NCBI RefSeq assembly: GCF_003076755.1
Contig: NZ_QDKM01000007.1
Coordinates: forward strand, 1-64,000
DNA from: Pararhodobacter oceanensis
GTDB lineage: Bacteria; Pseudomonadota; Alphaproteobacteria; Rhodobacterales; Rhodobacteraceae
DNA: 64,000 nt
Reading direction: 5' to 3'
A program made the translations under genes and the position numbers. Shown one piece after another: positions 1 to 7,135 of the stretch. The notes below the pieces were generated by a model that did no database searches, had not been told where the DNA came from, and worked only from the letters and a program-made list of their open reading frames with translations. Within the stretch, counting starts at the first letter, position 1, and every line of letters begins with the position of its first letter.

Positions 1-99
1 CGGCAGGCGCTTGAGCAATTTGAGGGCTCCGCGCCCACCGCGCTTGCCCAATCCGGAACCCCAAACTATCAAAACCAAACCTGCAAACTCTCGTTATGA
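1..99 (+). CDS. C-terminal fragment of an unidentified protein (possible integrase)
   Basis: Frame 1 is open from the window edge to a TGA at 97-99 and gives 32 residues ending in QNQTCKLSL. The tail is polar, without a recognisable motif. A site-specific integrase is a reasonable guess because the genes that follow look like a small integrated element that stops at a tRNA gene, but nothing in the visible residues proves this. The next gene starts less than 100 bases downstream on the same strand, so this could be the first visible gene of the same unit. The sequence left of base 1 is needed to name it. Confidence 0.35.
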   Translation, partial: RQALEQFEGSAPTALAQSGTPNYQNQTCKLSL

Positions 100-192
100 G
101 TGAGGGACCCATGGGGGGCAGGTCAGATGCGGCTTTGGACAGGCGCGAGAATATCCCCAATCCGTTCCGGTTTCAACATTGGAAACCGAAAC

Positions 193-477
193 ATGAAACT
201 CACAGCACGAATTGAAACCGGCGAAATCCGCCAGACATTGCACCTGCAGGGGCGTCAGGCTTGGGCGCTGATGGAACTGCTCAAAGCTGGCGAGACCGGC
301 ATCACCAGTCGGCAAAATCCTGCACCGCGCATTTCGGCATATGTCCATAGTTTGCGCCGCAAGGGCGTCAGCATCGACACCGATTGGGAAAAGCACGGCG
401 GCAAATATCCCGGTGAACATAGCGTTTATCGCCTGCGCAGCGCCGTCAAGATCCAGTGGATGGAGGGGCGCGCATGA
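193..477 (+). CDS. Small winged-helix-like protein of the integrated element
   Basis: A 94-residue protein starting MKLTARIETG. The central part (about residues 15-75) reads like a winged helix: HLQGRQAWALMELLKAGETG, then a helix with ISAYVHSLRRKGVSI, then a possible wing ending in HSVYRL. This suggests DNA binding, for example as a regulator or accessory replication protein. The ATG at 193 is preferred to a GTG at 100 because the upstream extension is not conserved-looking. Its stop overlaps the next start as ATGA at 474-477, so it is translationally coupled to the 33-residue ORF and the primase gene behind it. Fold assignment is by pattern only. Confidence 0.6.
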   Translation: MKLTARIETGEIRQTLHLQGRQAWALMELLKAGETGITSRQNPAPRISAYVHSLRRKGVSIDTDWEKHGGKYPGEHSVYRLRSAVKIQWMEGRA

Positions 478-575
478 TGGCCCAGCGCATCGCCCGCATA
501 TGTCGGCGGTTTGGCGTGTCGCCATCCGTCGCACGCTCCATCGCCGCGCTGGCTTACGGCGAGGGCAAGACATGA
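474..575 (+). CDS. 33-residue ORF coupled to the primase gene
   Basis: A very short reading frame, MMAQRIARICRRFGV then SPSVARSIAALAYGEGKT, with one basic helix-turn-helix-like stretch (a run of Arg, then VSPSVARSIAALAYG). It overlaps the previous gene by four bases (ATGA) and the next gene by four bases (ATGA at 572-575). Tiny frames are usually not called, but tight coupling on both sides and a helix-turn-helix look argue that it is translated. Its function is unknown; a small DNA-binding or regulatory role is only a guess. Confidence 0.5.
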   Translation: MMAQRIARICRRFGVSPSVARSIAALAYGEGKT

Positions 576-1678
576 CCGCGCTGCGGGCGTCCAGCCTGCC
601 AGGCGCCATCCGCAACGAAGTGGCTCGCCTGAAAGGGGCGGGTCACACCCTCTTACCGCTGGGCGGTGGCGAGGAAGGCAAAGCCCCGATGGTGCGCGCT
701 TGGGCTGGCCCCGGCTTAACGCTGGCGCAGATCCTAGCCCCGATGCATCGCACGGGGTCACAGGCTTACGGGGTGCGGCTTGATAAGTTGGCGGTGGTGG
801 ATTGCGATAGCGACGACGCAGAACTTGTGGCGCAGCTCGAAGCGCGGTTCGGTGCATCGCCGGTTCACGTCGAAACACCGCGCGGTCGGCATCTTTATTA
901 CCGCGCCAATGGCACCGCGCCAAACCTACGCGCCGAGGGTTTGCCGGTGGATATCAAGACCGGCGCGCGTTCCTATGTCATGGGGCCGCTATCGCTGCGC
1001 CCTGATGGCTGGTTCTATGCCCCGGCCAAGGGCGTGTTGGGCGTCGATGCCTTGCCGATCCTGCGCCGCGTCACAGCCACAAAGCCCGCGCCGATCCAGA
1101 CCGGCCAGCGGCATGATAGCTTGATAAAGGAGGCCATCGCGATGGTCGAATGCGTCGAGAGCGCCGAGGAATTGACCGCGAACCTTGCCAGCATCCGCGA
1201 TGATAGGTGCGATGACCCCGCCACCATACCAGATGCAGAACTGCGCAGCATTGCCGGATGGGCTTGGGCGCGTCGATTGGAAAATCAAATCTATCAGGGC
1301 CGCAACAGTGCGTTCCGCGTTGACCGGCTGGCGCTGGATGCTTTGCGCGGCTGCGCCAATGATGCCGACGCTATCGCCCTGCTGGTGCTGTTGGTAGATC
1401 GTCACGGTCACACCCCCGGCAAACGGTTCCCGCTCGACTTCAAAGCCATGCGGGCGGCGGGACTGCTCAATCTGTCCGTTCCGCGCCTGCGCGGCGCGCG
1501 GCGCACGCTGGAGGGCGCTGGGCTGTTGCGGCTGGCGGGCAGGCATCGCGCGGGGTCCAGACCGCAAACCTACGTGCTGAACCGCTTAAACCCCGGCGTT
1601 GGTAGCACGGGTAATGTCGAACCCATGCCAAATGCGCAGCACGGCTCAGTGCAGAGGGAAACAGGGGGAAGGGTCTAA
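572..1678 (+). CDS. Bifunctional DNA primase/polymerase (prim-pol) domain protein
   Basis: A 368-residue protein, starting MTALRASSLP. Residues about 20-190 match the prim-pol family of plasmids and integrated elements. They show a GKAPMVRAW substrate-binding start, a metal-binding strand LAVVDCDSDD with paired aspartates, HVETPRGRHLYY with the conserved His, and VDIKTGARSYVMGP. These enzymes make primers and extend them, allowing an element to replicate on its own. The C-terminal half (about 200-368) has no motif I recognise; a winged-helix domain is possible (SVPRLRGARRTLEGAGLLRL). A helicase domain, often fused in larger relatives, is absent. The start at 572 is set by the ATGA overlap with the 33-residue ORF. 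It is the main evidence that this stretch is a mobile element. Confidence 0.85.
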   Translation: MTALRASSLPGAIRNEVARLKGAGHTLLPLGGGEEGKAPMVRAWAGPGLTLAQILAPMHRTGSQAYGVRLDKLAVVDCDSDDAELVAQLEARFGASPVHVETPRGRHLYYRANGTAPNLRAEGLPVDIKTGARSYVMGPLSLRPDGWFYAPAKGVLGVDALPILRRVTATKPAPIQTGQRHDSLIKEAIAMVECVESAEELTANLASIRDDRCDDPATIPDAELRSIAGWAWARRLENQIYQGRNSAFRVDRLALDALRGCANDADAIALLVLLVDRHGHTPGKRFPLDFKAMRAAGLLNLSVPRLRGARRTLEGAGLLRLAGRHRAGSRPQTYVLNRLNPGVGSTGNVEPMPNAQHGSVQRETGGRV

Positions 1679-1727
1679 GGTTATTTATGATGCACGATTT
1701 CCAACCTACAAATCGAGAGGTGATGCC

Positions 1728-2336
1728 ATGACAGGCGAACTCAACGCGGCGATTGCGCCCAAGACCGTCTGCGCAAAACGTGACGCGGCAGAACGTGAAC
1801 GGATCAAGGAAGTTGCCGACAAAGCTGCAGCCCGCGCCAATGGCCCATCCATGCGCGTGCGCGAAACTGACACCGGCATATCATCAACGTTCACTCATAA
1901 CGACGACACCACCGCGCGGCTTTTATTGATGGCCGATCTTGGCACCTGCGACCCTGATTTTATGGCGGGCATTCTCAGCCAAGTTGCCATCATCGGCGCG
2001 CATGGGGCGAAGCTAAACGACACGAATAGCAATTTCTTGCTGTCGGTGGTGCGAGGCGTCCAGCCGCGTGATGAACTCGAAGCCATGCTTGCGGTGCAGA
2101 TGGGGGCTATCCACCAAGCCACGATGATGATGGCGCGTCGGCTCAATCACGTTACCAACATTCCCCAACAAGACGCAGCTGAACGGGCATTGAACAAACT
2201 GGCCCGGACCTACTTCACACAAATGCAGGCGCTGAAACGATATCGCACAGGTGGACAACAAAAGGTTACGGTCGAGCACGTGACGGTGAATGATGGCGGG
2301 CAAGCGATTGTCGGCAACATACAAAAAGAGGCTTAG
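1728..2336 (+). CDS. Uncharacterised protein of the integrated element
   Basis: A 202-residue soluble protein starting MTGELNAAIAPK, preceded by a good ribosome site (GAGAGG at about 1714-1719). It is mostly helical, with a charged N-terminus, a central region with LLLMADLGTCDPDF and QMGAIHQATMMMARR, and a C-terminal tail KVTVEHVTVNDGGQAIVG. A similar hydrophilic tail ending in GGQAIVG occurs in small phage- or island-borne alphaproteobacterial proteins that sit next to the zinc-ribbon-like HG-rich protein seen here at 2649. No enzymatic motif is visible and I do not assign a function. Confidence 0.65.
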   Translation: MTGELNAAIAPKTVCAKRDAAERERIKEVADKAAARANGPSMRVRETDTGISSTFTHNDDTTARLLLMADLGTCDPDFMAGILSQVAIIGAHGAKLNDTNSNFLLSVVRGVQPRDELEAMLAVQMGAIHQATMMMARRLNHVTNIPQQDAAERALNKLARTYFTQMQALKRYRTGGQQKVTVEHVTVNDGGQAIVGNIQKEA

Positions 2337-2337
2337 G

Positions 2338-2637
2338 ATGTTTTGGGAGACCATCGCCGCTTGCGTCTTGCTGTTGGGAGCGTTTCCGCTCTGGTTCTTT
2401 GCCGCGATTTTATGGGGTGCTTTCGTGGCGGTGACCGCGCTTATCCACGCCGTTTTTGCTACTGGCTCAGGCTCGGATGATATCTGGGCTGTGCCTGTCG
2501 GAGCGGTTCTGGTGGGTTTCGAGGCCGCTTGGAGCGTTCCCAGTTGGATCTGGAATTGGGCGAAATATGAGCACCCTTGGTGGGCGGTCGTCATCGGAGT
2601 GACAATTATTGCGCTAGCTGGCGAAAGTCGAAGGTAG
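2338..2637 (+). CDS. Small membrane protein of unknown function
   Basis: A 99-residue protein, MFWETIAACVLLLGAF, beginning one base after the stop of the previous gene, so it is co-translated. Two hydrophobic segments (about residues 5-40) and another near the C-terminus (WWAVVIGVTIIALAG) suggest two or three membrane spans; the middle is rich in Trp. Base composition is more AT-rich than the neighbouring chromosomal genes. No family is recognised. In element context it could be a small holin-like or surface protein, but nothing shows that. Confidence 0.55.
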   Translation: MFWETIAACVLLLGAFPLWFFAAILWGAFVAVTALIHAVFATGSGSDDIWAVPVGAVLVGFEAAWSVPSWIWNWAKYEHPWWAVVIGVTIIALAGESRR

Positions 2638-2648
2638 GGGGGATAGAA

Positions 2649-2936
2649 ATGAAACCGATCACCAACCCCATGCACAAGGCCCACAGCGCGCTCAGATGCC
2701 ACGCAAAGGCCAAGACAACCGGCAACCAGTGCAAAGCCCCGGCGCGGCGCGGCTGGTCGGTATGCCGGATGCATGGCGCGGGTGGCGGCGCACCCGCTGG
2801 CCCCGGCAACGCCGCGTGGCGGCATGGCATGAGGTCGCAAGATGCCCAGCACACTCGGAGATTAATAAGCGAACTAGTGAGGTCGGCGCGCGAGGTCGAA
2901 CGACTTGTGGAACCTCGGGGGGTGTCCAATTCCTAA
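2649..2936 (+). CDS. HG-rich small zinc-ribbon-like protein
   Basis: A 95-residue protein with the pattern RCHAKAKTTGNQCKAPARRG, then VCRMHGAGGGAPAGPGNAAW and RHG. Three or four Cys/His positions (C19, C30, C41, H44 approximately) could bind a metal. Proteins of this type are common in alphaproteobacterial prophage remnants and islands and are uncharacterised; I recall them next to the type of protein seen at 1728. A strong ribosome site (AGGGGGG at 2635-2641) precedes the ATG. It is the last gene before the noncoding end of the element. Confidence 0.65.
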   Translation: MKPITNPMHKAHSALRCHAKAKTTGNQCKAPARRGWSVCRMHGAGGGAPAGPGNAAWRHGMRSQDAQHTRRLISELVRSAREVERLVEPRGVSNS

Positions 2937-3311
2937 AGCGGCGACCAACCGGACCGGCGCACTTAGGCGTTTTTCCTCATGGCCATAACTGAGAAGAAAA
3001 CATGGACTAGCCGCAACAGTGGGGGCTGGTCGCAAACCTTGTGCAGAGCAATGAGCGGACCGGCGACCAGTGCAGAACGCGCCCATCCACAATTCAGTAG
3101 TTTCGCTCAAACCCACGCAGAACGGGGGCCGGGCAATTCTCTGCAGCATCGCCGAAACGGACCGGCGCATGATGCAAGATACGCACAGCCGCGAATTTCC
3201 TAGAGGGGGTTCGATTCTCACCTAGAGCGCATTCAAGCGTTTTTCTATGTGGGGTGTTTTGTGGGGTAGCACTGAGAAATCATGGAATTATTCAATGATT
3301 TCAATGACCAA
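2937..3311. other. Noncoding right end of the element with spaced direct repeats
   Basis: This 375-base stretch lies between the last element gene and the 3' end of tRNA-Ser and has no convincing gene. It contains three exact copies of CGGACCGGCG at 2950-2959, 3056-3065 and 3158-3167, spaced 106 and 102 bases apart. A related pair GCGCACTTAGGCGTTTTTC (about 2957-2975) and GCGCATTCAAGCGTTTTTC (about 3227-3245) lies at its two ends. A T-arm-like string GGGGGTTCGATTCTCACC is at about 3205-3222. It may hold integrase or excisionase sites and one attachment-site end; this is inference from position. Confidence 0.45.
2950..3167 (+). repeat. Three direct repeats CGGACCGGCG at ~104-base spacing
   Basis: The 10-mer CGGACCGGCG occurs at 2950-2959, 3056-3065 and 3158-3167, all in one orientation. 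The spacing of about ten helical turns puts the copies on one face of the DNA. They lie in the noncoding arm between the mobile-element genes and tRNA-Ser, where arm-type integrase sites or iterons would be expected. Chance is not excluded in GC-rich DNA. Confidence 0.5.
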
Positions 3312-3401
3312 TGGCGGAGCGAGAGGGATTCGAACCCTCGAGACGGTTCCCCGCCTACACACTTTCCAGGCGTGCGCCTTCGACCACTCGGCCACCGCTC
3401 C
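3312..3401 (-). tRNA. tRNA-Ser (anticodon GGA)
   Basis: On the minus strand a 90-base serine tRNA folds normally. The acceptor stem GGAGCGG pairs with TCGCTCC, the CCA is encoded (3312-3314), the T arm contains GGTTCGAATCC, and there is a long variable arm. The anticodon sits in GCCTGGAAAGTG, giving GGA. The long variable arm fits class II serine tRNA. The 3' end of the gene faces the integrated element on its left, the usual arrangement when an integrase uses the tRNA 3' end as attachment site. Confidence 0.96.
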
Positions 3402-3622
3402 GTTGGCGCAGCCTTAGCGCGGGAGGGGGGCGGGGTGCAAGGGGCTATTGGGGGTTGGCGGGAAACTTGTGGCAGATGGGTGAAAAAGGCGGGGTTGGGG
3501 GTGATCCGGCACCGCGGCTTTACAAGGCGATAGCCGCAGAATGTGAGGGCGCCGCGCGCGGTGACCAGTTCGCTTGCGTGAGTTCAAGGCCACCGTCGCC
3601 GTCTTCCCTGATCAACGCGCCT

Positions 3623-4177
3623 TCAGTGGCTGGCCCCGCGCAACTGGCTGAGCAGGTCTTCGGCGCGGCGCAGGCCGAATCTCTTGATCAGCCGTCCGCG
3701 CACATCATCAATCGTGCGCGGGCTCAGGCCCAGACGGCGGGCGATTTCCTTGCTGGTCAACCGCTGGTTCATCAGGTCGAGCACCTGCCGCTCGCGTTTC
3801 GACAGGCGCAGGGTCTGCGCCTCATTGATCGGAGCGAAGCTCATCACCACGCGTTCGAGCGGCGCGTCTGGGTTCAGGGTGCGGGCGCGGAACTGGCACC
3901 AGATCCCCTGCCCCGAGCGATGCCGGATCAACCGCTCATCGGTATAACCGCCGGTCTCTTGCAGTTTGCTCAGCCCAACATCGCGGATGCTCTCGAACTC
4001 CTCATCCGAGCCATAAAATATTCGGAAAGATTGGTTGAGCAGATCCTCGACATGATAGCCCAGCAGCTCGGCAAAGCGCCGGTTGCAGATCCGAATGATG
4101 CGGTTTTCGGTCAGCACAAGGCCGGTGGGCGCCTCGTCAAAGGCCAGCCGCCGGAAATAATCGTCGGAGTGTTTCAT
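3623..4177 (-). CDS. PAS domain / LuxR-type transcriptional regulator
   Basis: A 184-residue regulator starting MKHSDDYFRR. Residues about 10-110 form a PAS sensor domain (APTGLVLTENRIIRICNRRF, then HRSGQGIWCQFRART). The C-terminal 60 residues are a LuxR/GerE helix-turn-helix: LSKRERQVLDLMNQRLTSKE, IARRLGLSPRTIDDVRGRL. It is divergent from the M20 gene and the whole catabolic operon, so it probably controls them in response to a small ligand. The ATG at 4177 has no Shine-Dalgarno sequence. Instead a TATAAA lies six bases upstream of the A of ATG, which fits a leaderless transcript. A longer frame to 4330 has no support. The palindromes at 4179-4206 are its probable binding sites. Confidence 0.85.
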   Translation of the reverse strand: MKHSDDYFRRLAFDEAPTGLVLTENRIIRICNRRFAELLGYHVEDLLNQSFRIFYGSDEEFESIRDVGLSKLQETGGYTDERLIRHRSGQGIWCQFRARTLNPDAPLERVVMSFAPINEAQTLRLSKRERQVLDLMNQRLTSKEIARRLGLSPRTIDDVRGRLIKRFGLRRAEDLLSQLRGASH

Positions 4178-4178
4178 G

Positions 4179-4206
4179 CCGTATTTATACGGTATTGATA
4201 CCGTAT
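4179..4206. promoter_or_regulatory. Overlapping palindromic operator in the divergent promoter
   Basis: Two inverted repeats share one arm: CCGTAT-TT-ATACGG at 4179-4192 and ATACGGTA-TTGA-TACCGTAT at 4187-4206. They fill the short space between the start of the PAS-LuxR gene (4177, minus) and the M20 gene (4230, plus). The repeats overlap a minus-strand TATAAA directed at the regulator and abut a plus-strand TATATT at 4204-4209. Autoregulation and control of the catabolic operon by the PAS-LuxR protein is the likely meaning; the binding protein is inferred from position. Confidence 0.6.
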
Positions 4207-4229
4207 ATTCCACAGGGCAAGCTGCTTGT

Positions 4230-5534
4230 ATGAACAATATTGCGCAAGACACCCGTTTCACCGCTCTGATGGCCGCCCTGCAGGACCGTCGCGACGATCT
4301 GATCACGCTGACCCAAGAGCTGATCCGCATTCCGACGCTGAACCCGCCGGGCGATAATTACCTCGAGATTTGCGAATTTCTCGAGCGTCGCCTGAAGGCC
4401 TCGGGATTCGAGGCGCAGATGATCCGCGCCTATGGCACGCCCGGTGACACCGATGCCTATCCGCGCTGGAATGTGGTCGCGCGCCGCGAAGGCACACGGC
4501 CCGGTGACTGCGTGCATTTCACCAGCCATATCGATGTGGTCGAAGTCGGCGCGGGCTGGACCTTTGATCCGTTTGGCGGCGAATTGGTCGATGGCAAGAT
4601 CTACGGGCGCGGCGCCTGCGATATGAAGGGCGGGCTGGCGGCCTCGATCATCGCGGCCGAGGCGTTTCTGGCCACCTACCCCGAGTTCAGCGGCGCAATC
4701 GAGATTTCGGGCACCGCCGATGAGGAATCGGGCGGCTATGGTGGTGTCGCCTATCTGGCCGAGAAGGGGTTCTTCTCGCCGCAAAAGGTCCAGCATGTGA
4801 TCATCCCCGAACCGCTGCAAAAGGACCGCGTCTGTCTGGGTCACCGCGGCGGCTGGTGGGCCGAGATCGAAACCTTTGGCGAGATTGCCCACGGCTCAAT
4901 GCCGTTTCTCGGCGATTGCGCAGTGCGCCACATGGGGGCAGTTCTCAACACTTTTGAGCGCCATCTCTTCCCCGCCATGGCCGCACGGCGCACCGATATG
5001 CCGGTGGTGCCCGAGGGCGCGCGCTCCTCGACGATGAACATCAATTCGGTGCACGGCGGGCAGATCGAGCAACTCAAAGGCTCGACCGCCCTGCCCTCGC
5101 CCTGTGTTCCCGACAGCTGCCGGATCGTGATCGACCGGCGCTATCTGGTTGAGGAAGACATCGACAATGTGCGCGGCGAGATCATCGGCCTGCTGGATGA
5201 TCTGAAAGAAGAGCGGCCCAAATTCGACTATGCGGTCAAGGAGTTGAACCATATCATCCCCTCGATGACCGATAAGGAGGCGCCGATTGTGCGCACCGTG
5301 GCGCAAGCGATCAGCGATGTGATGGGCAAAGAGGCAGAATATGTCGCCTCACCCGGCAGTTATGACCAAAAACACATCGACCGTATCGGCAAATTGAAAA
5401 ATTGCATCGCATATGGCCCTGGCCTGTTGGAACTGGCGCATAAACCTGATGAATATGTCGGCGTTGACGATATGATGGACAGCGCGGCAGTCATGGCGCG
5501 TAGCCTTGCAGCCCTGCTGCTGCCTCAGGATTAA
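4230..5534 (+). CDS. M20-family metallohydrolase (ArgE/DapE-like deacylase)
   Basis: A 434-residue amidohydrolase of the acetylornithine deacetylase/succinyl-diaminopimelate desuccinylase group. The metal ligands are visible: H100-x-D102 in FTSHIDVVEV, D131 in GRGACDMKGG, and the catalytic/ligand glutamates in DEESGGYGG (164-172). The lid domain His lies in IAHGSMPF. Such enzymes remove an acyl group from an N-acyl amino acid or split a dipeptide-like amide in the cytoplasm. True argE or dapE genes sit in biosynthetic contexts; this one leads an uptake and oxidation operon, so it probably acts on the imported compound. The ATG at 4230 is used rather than the in-frame 4176 start, which would run through the operator. 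Confidence 0.85.
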   Translation: MNNIAQDTRFTALMAALQDRRDDLITLTQELIRIPTLNPPGDNYLEICEFLERRLKASGFEAQMIRAYGTPGDTDAYPRWNVVARREGTRPGDCVHFTSHIDVVEVGAGWTFDPFGGELVDGKIYGRGACDMKGGLAASIIAAEAFLATYPEFSGAIEISGTADEESGGYGGVAYLAEKGFFSPQKVQHVIIPEPLQKDRVCLGHRGGWWAEIETFGEIAHGSMPFLGDCAVRHMGAVLNTFERHLFPAMAARRTDMPVVPEGARSSTMNINSVHGGQIEQLKGSTALPSPCVPDSCRIVIDRRYLVEEDIDNVRGEIIGLLDDLKEERPKFDYAVKELNHIIPSMTDKEAPIVRTVAQAISDVMGKEAEYVASPGSYDQKHIDRIGKLKNCIAYGPGLLELAHKPDEYVGVDDMMDSAAVMARSLAALLLPQD

Positions 5535-5551
5535 AACCGGGAGAACAACTG

Positions 5552-7027
5552 ATGAAACATATCACCAAACTGCTGTTGGCAGGATCGACGGCGCTGTTTG
5601 CGAGTGCCGCCGCCGCCCAGCAAACCCATATCCGCGTCGCCATGCAGCTTGAGCCGCCGCATCTCGATCCGACCAGCGCCGCCGCGCAAGCCATTGATGC
5701 GGTTGTCTATTCCAACATCTTCGAGGGTCTGACGCGGTTCATGTCGGATGGCTCGGTGGTGCCGGGATTGGCCGAAAGCTGGGAGATTTCGGAGGACGGG
5801 CTGACCTATACCTTCCACCTGCGCGACGGTGTGACCTTCCATGACGGCACCACGATGGACGCCGAGGATGTAAAGTTCAGCCTTGACCGTGCCCGCGCCG
5901 AGGATAGCGCCAACGCCCAGAAAGCGCTGTTCACCAGCATCGCGGATGTCACCGTCATCGACCCGCTGACCGTGCAACTGACCCTGAGTGCGCCGAACGG
6001 CTCGCTGTTGTTCAACCTCGCTTGGGGGGATGCGGTGATTGTCGCGCCCGAGAGCATCGAGGATATCGCCACCAACCCGATTGGCACCGGCGCTTTCATG
6101 TTCTCCAACTGGGTGCAGGGCGACCGCATTGATATCGCGCGCAATCCCGACTACTGGGGCACGCCCGCCAACCTCGAAACCGCGACCTTCCGCTTTATCT
6201 CGGACCCGACGGCGGCCTTCGCCTCGGTGATGGCCGAAGATGTCGACGTCTTTACCGGCTTCCCCGCGCCTGAGAACCTGCCGCAGTTCGAGGCGGATCC
6301 GCGCTTTCAGGTTCTGGTCGGCAATACCGAGGGTGAAACCATCCTCGCGATGAACAACCAGCGCGCGCCCTTTGACAATGTGCTGGTGCGTCAGGCCGTG
6401 GCTCATGCAATCGACCGGCAAGCAGTGATTGACGGCGCGATGTATGGTCTGGGCACGCCGATCGGCACCCATTTCGCGCCGCATCATCCCGATTACGTCG
6501 ATCTGACCGGCATCTCGCAATACGACCCCGAGCGGTCGCGCGAATTGCTGGCCGAGGCCGGATTCGCCGACGGGTTTGACACCACGCTGAAGCTGCCGCC
6601 GCCGTCCTATGCGCGCCGCGGGGGCGAGATCATCGCCGCGCAACTGCGCGCCGTCGGCATCAATGCCGAGATCGAGAATCAGGAATGGGCGCAATGGCTG
6701 GAAAGCACCTTCCGCGGCTATGACTTTGGCCTGACCATCGTCAGTCACACCGAGCCGATGGACATCGGGATCTATGCCAATCCGGAATATTACTTCCAGT
6801 ATGACAATGCCGAACTCCAGGAGTTGATGGCAACGCTGGACGTGACCAGCGACCCCGCGGCACGTTCGGAGATGCTGGCCGAGGCGCAGACCATTATCGC
6901 CGAGGATTACGTCAACGGCTACCTGTTCGAGCTGGCTTTCCCCACCGTCGCCCGCGCCGGTATCGAGGGTCTGTGGCTCAACCAGCCGACCTCGGCGATT
7001 GATCTGACCGGCGTCACCTGGCCCTAA
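5552..7027 (+). CDS. ABC transporter substrate-binding protein, oligopeptide type (family 5)
   Basis: A 491-residue periplasmic protein with a signal peptide, MKHITKLLLAGSTALFASA then AAAQ, cleaved at about residue 22. The mature part matches solute-binding family 5 (DppA/OppA/NikA): LEPPHLDPTSAAAQAIDAVV, ESWEISEDGLTYTFHLRDGV, VTFHDGTTMDAEDVKFSLDR, and NPIGTGAF. It captures the substrate for the permeases that follow. Family members bind peptides, but also nickel, opines, sugars and other amides, so the ligand is not predictable. A good ribosome site (GGGAGAAC) lies 17 bases after the M20 stop, so both genes form one transcript. Stem-loops behind the gene may raise its expression over the permeases. 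Confidence 0.92.
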   Translation: MKHITKLLLAGSTALFASAAAAQQTHIRVAMQLEPPHLDPTSAAAQAIDAVVYSNIFEGLTRFMSDGSVVPGLAESWEISEDGLTYTFHLRDGVTFHDGTTMDAEDVKFSLDRARAEDSANAQKALFTSIADVTVIDPLTVQLTLSAPNGSLLFNLAWGDAVIVAPESIEDIATNPIGTGAFMFSNWVQGDRIDIARNPDYWGTPANLETATFRFISDPTAAFASVMAEDVDVFTGFPAPENLPQFEADPRFQVLVGNTEGETILAMNNQRAPFDNVLVRQAVAHAIDRQAVIDGAMYGLGTPIGTHFAPHHPDYVDLTGISQYDPERSRELLAEAGFADGFDTTLKLPPPSYARRGGEIIAAQLRAVGINAEIENQEWAQWLESTFRGYDFGLTIVSHTEPMDIGIYANPEYYFQYDNAELQELMATLDVTSDPAARSEMLAEAQTIIAEDYVNGYLFELAFPTVARAGIEGLWLNQPTSAIDLTGVTWP

Positions 7028-7035
7028 AACCCGCG

Positions 7036-7101
7036 GGGCGGCGCTGATCCCAGTGCCGCCCTCACGCAGGCGCACCGCATCCCCCGCCGTGCGCCTGTTT
7101 C
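7036..7101 (+). terminator. Tandem stem-loops between binding-protein and permease genes
   Basis: Two hairpins lie in the 108-base gap. The first is GGGCGGC (7036-7042) with GCCGCCC (7055-7061) plus an inner CTG/CAG. The second is a perfect nine-pair stem, CAGGCGCAC (7067-7075) with GTGCGCCTG (7089-7097), followed by TTTCATTT. The second looks like a weak or partial terminator. Such elements between binding-protein and permease genes commonly leave more binding-protein mRNA than permease mRNA. Confidence 0.6.
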
Positions 7102-7135
7102 ATTTCACACCCTCCCGCTGGAGCCTATTGGCGCT

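Noticed and set aside
2874-3221. A 115-codon minus-strand frame in the noncoding arm of the element.
   Set aside because: It spans the direct repeats and overlaps the HG-rich gene; Cys/Arg/Ser-rich composition typical of translated noncoding GC-rich DNA.
3205-3222. T-arm-like string that could be a second tRNA end or an old attachment core.
   Set aside because: Stem pairing is poor and no acceptor or anticodon arm can be built around it; kept only as a remark on the noncoding arm.
3311-4198. A 295-codon plus-strand frame beginning within the tRNA gene.
   Set aside because: It runs through tRNA-Ser and antisense to the PAS-LuxR gene; its first residues are just the translated tRNA.
5531-7075. 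A 514-codon open frame on the minus strand.
   Set aside because: It is the antisense of the solute-binding protein gene, which has a signal peptide and clear family motifs; the antisense protein is His/Arg/Gly-rich without any motif.
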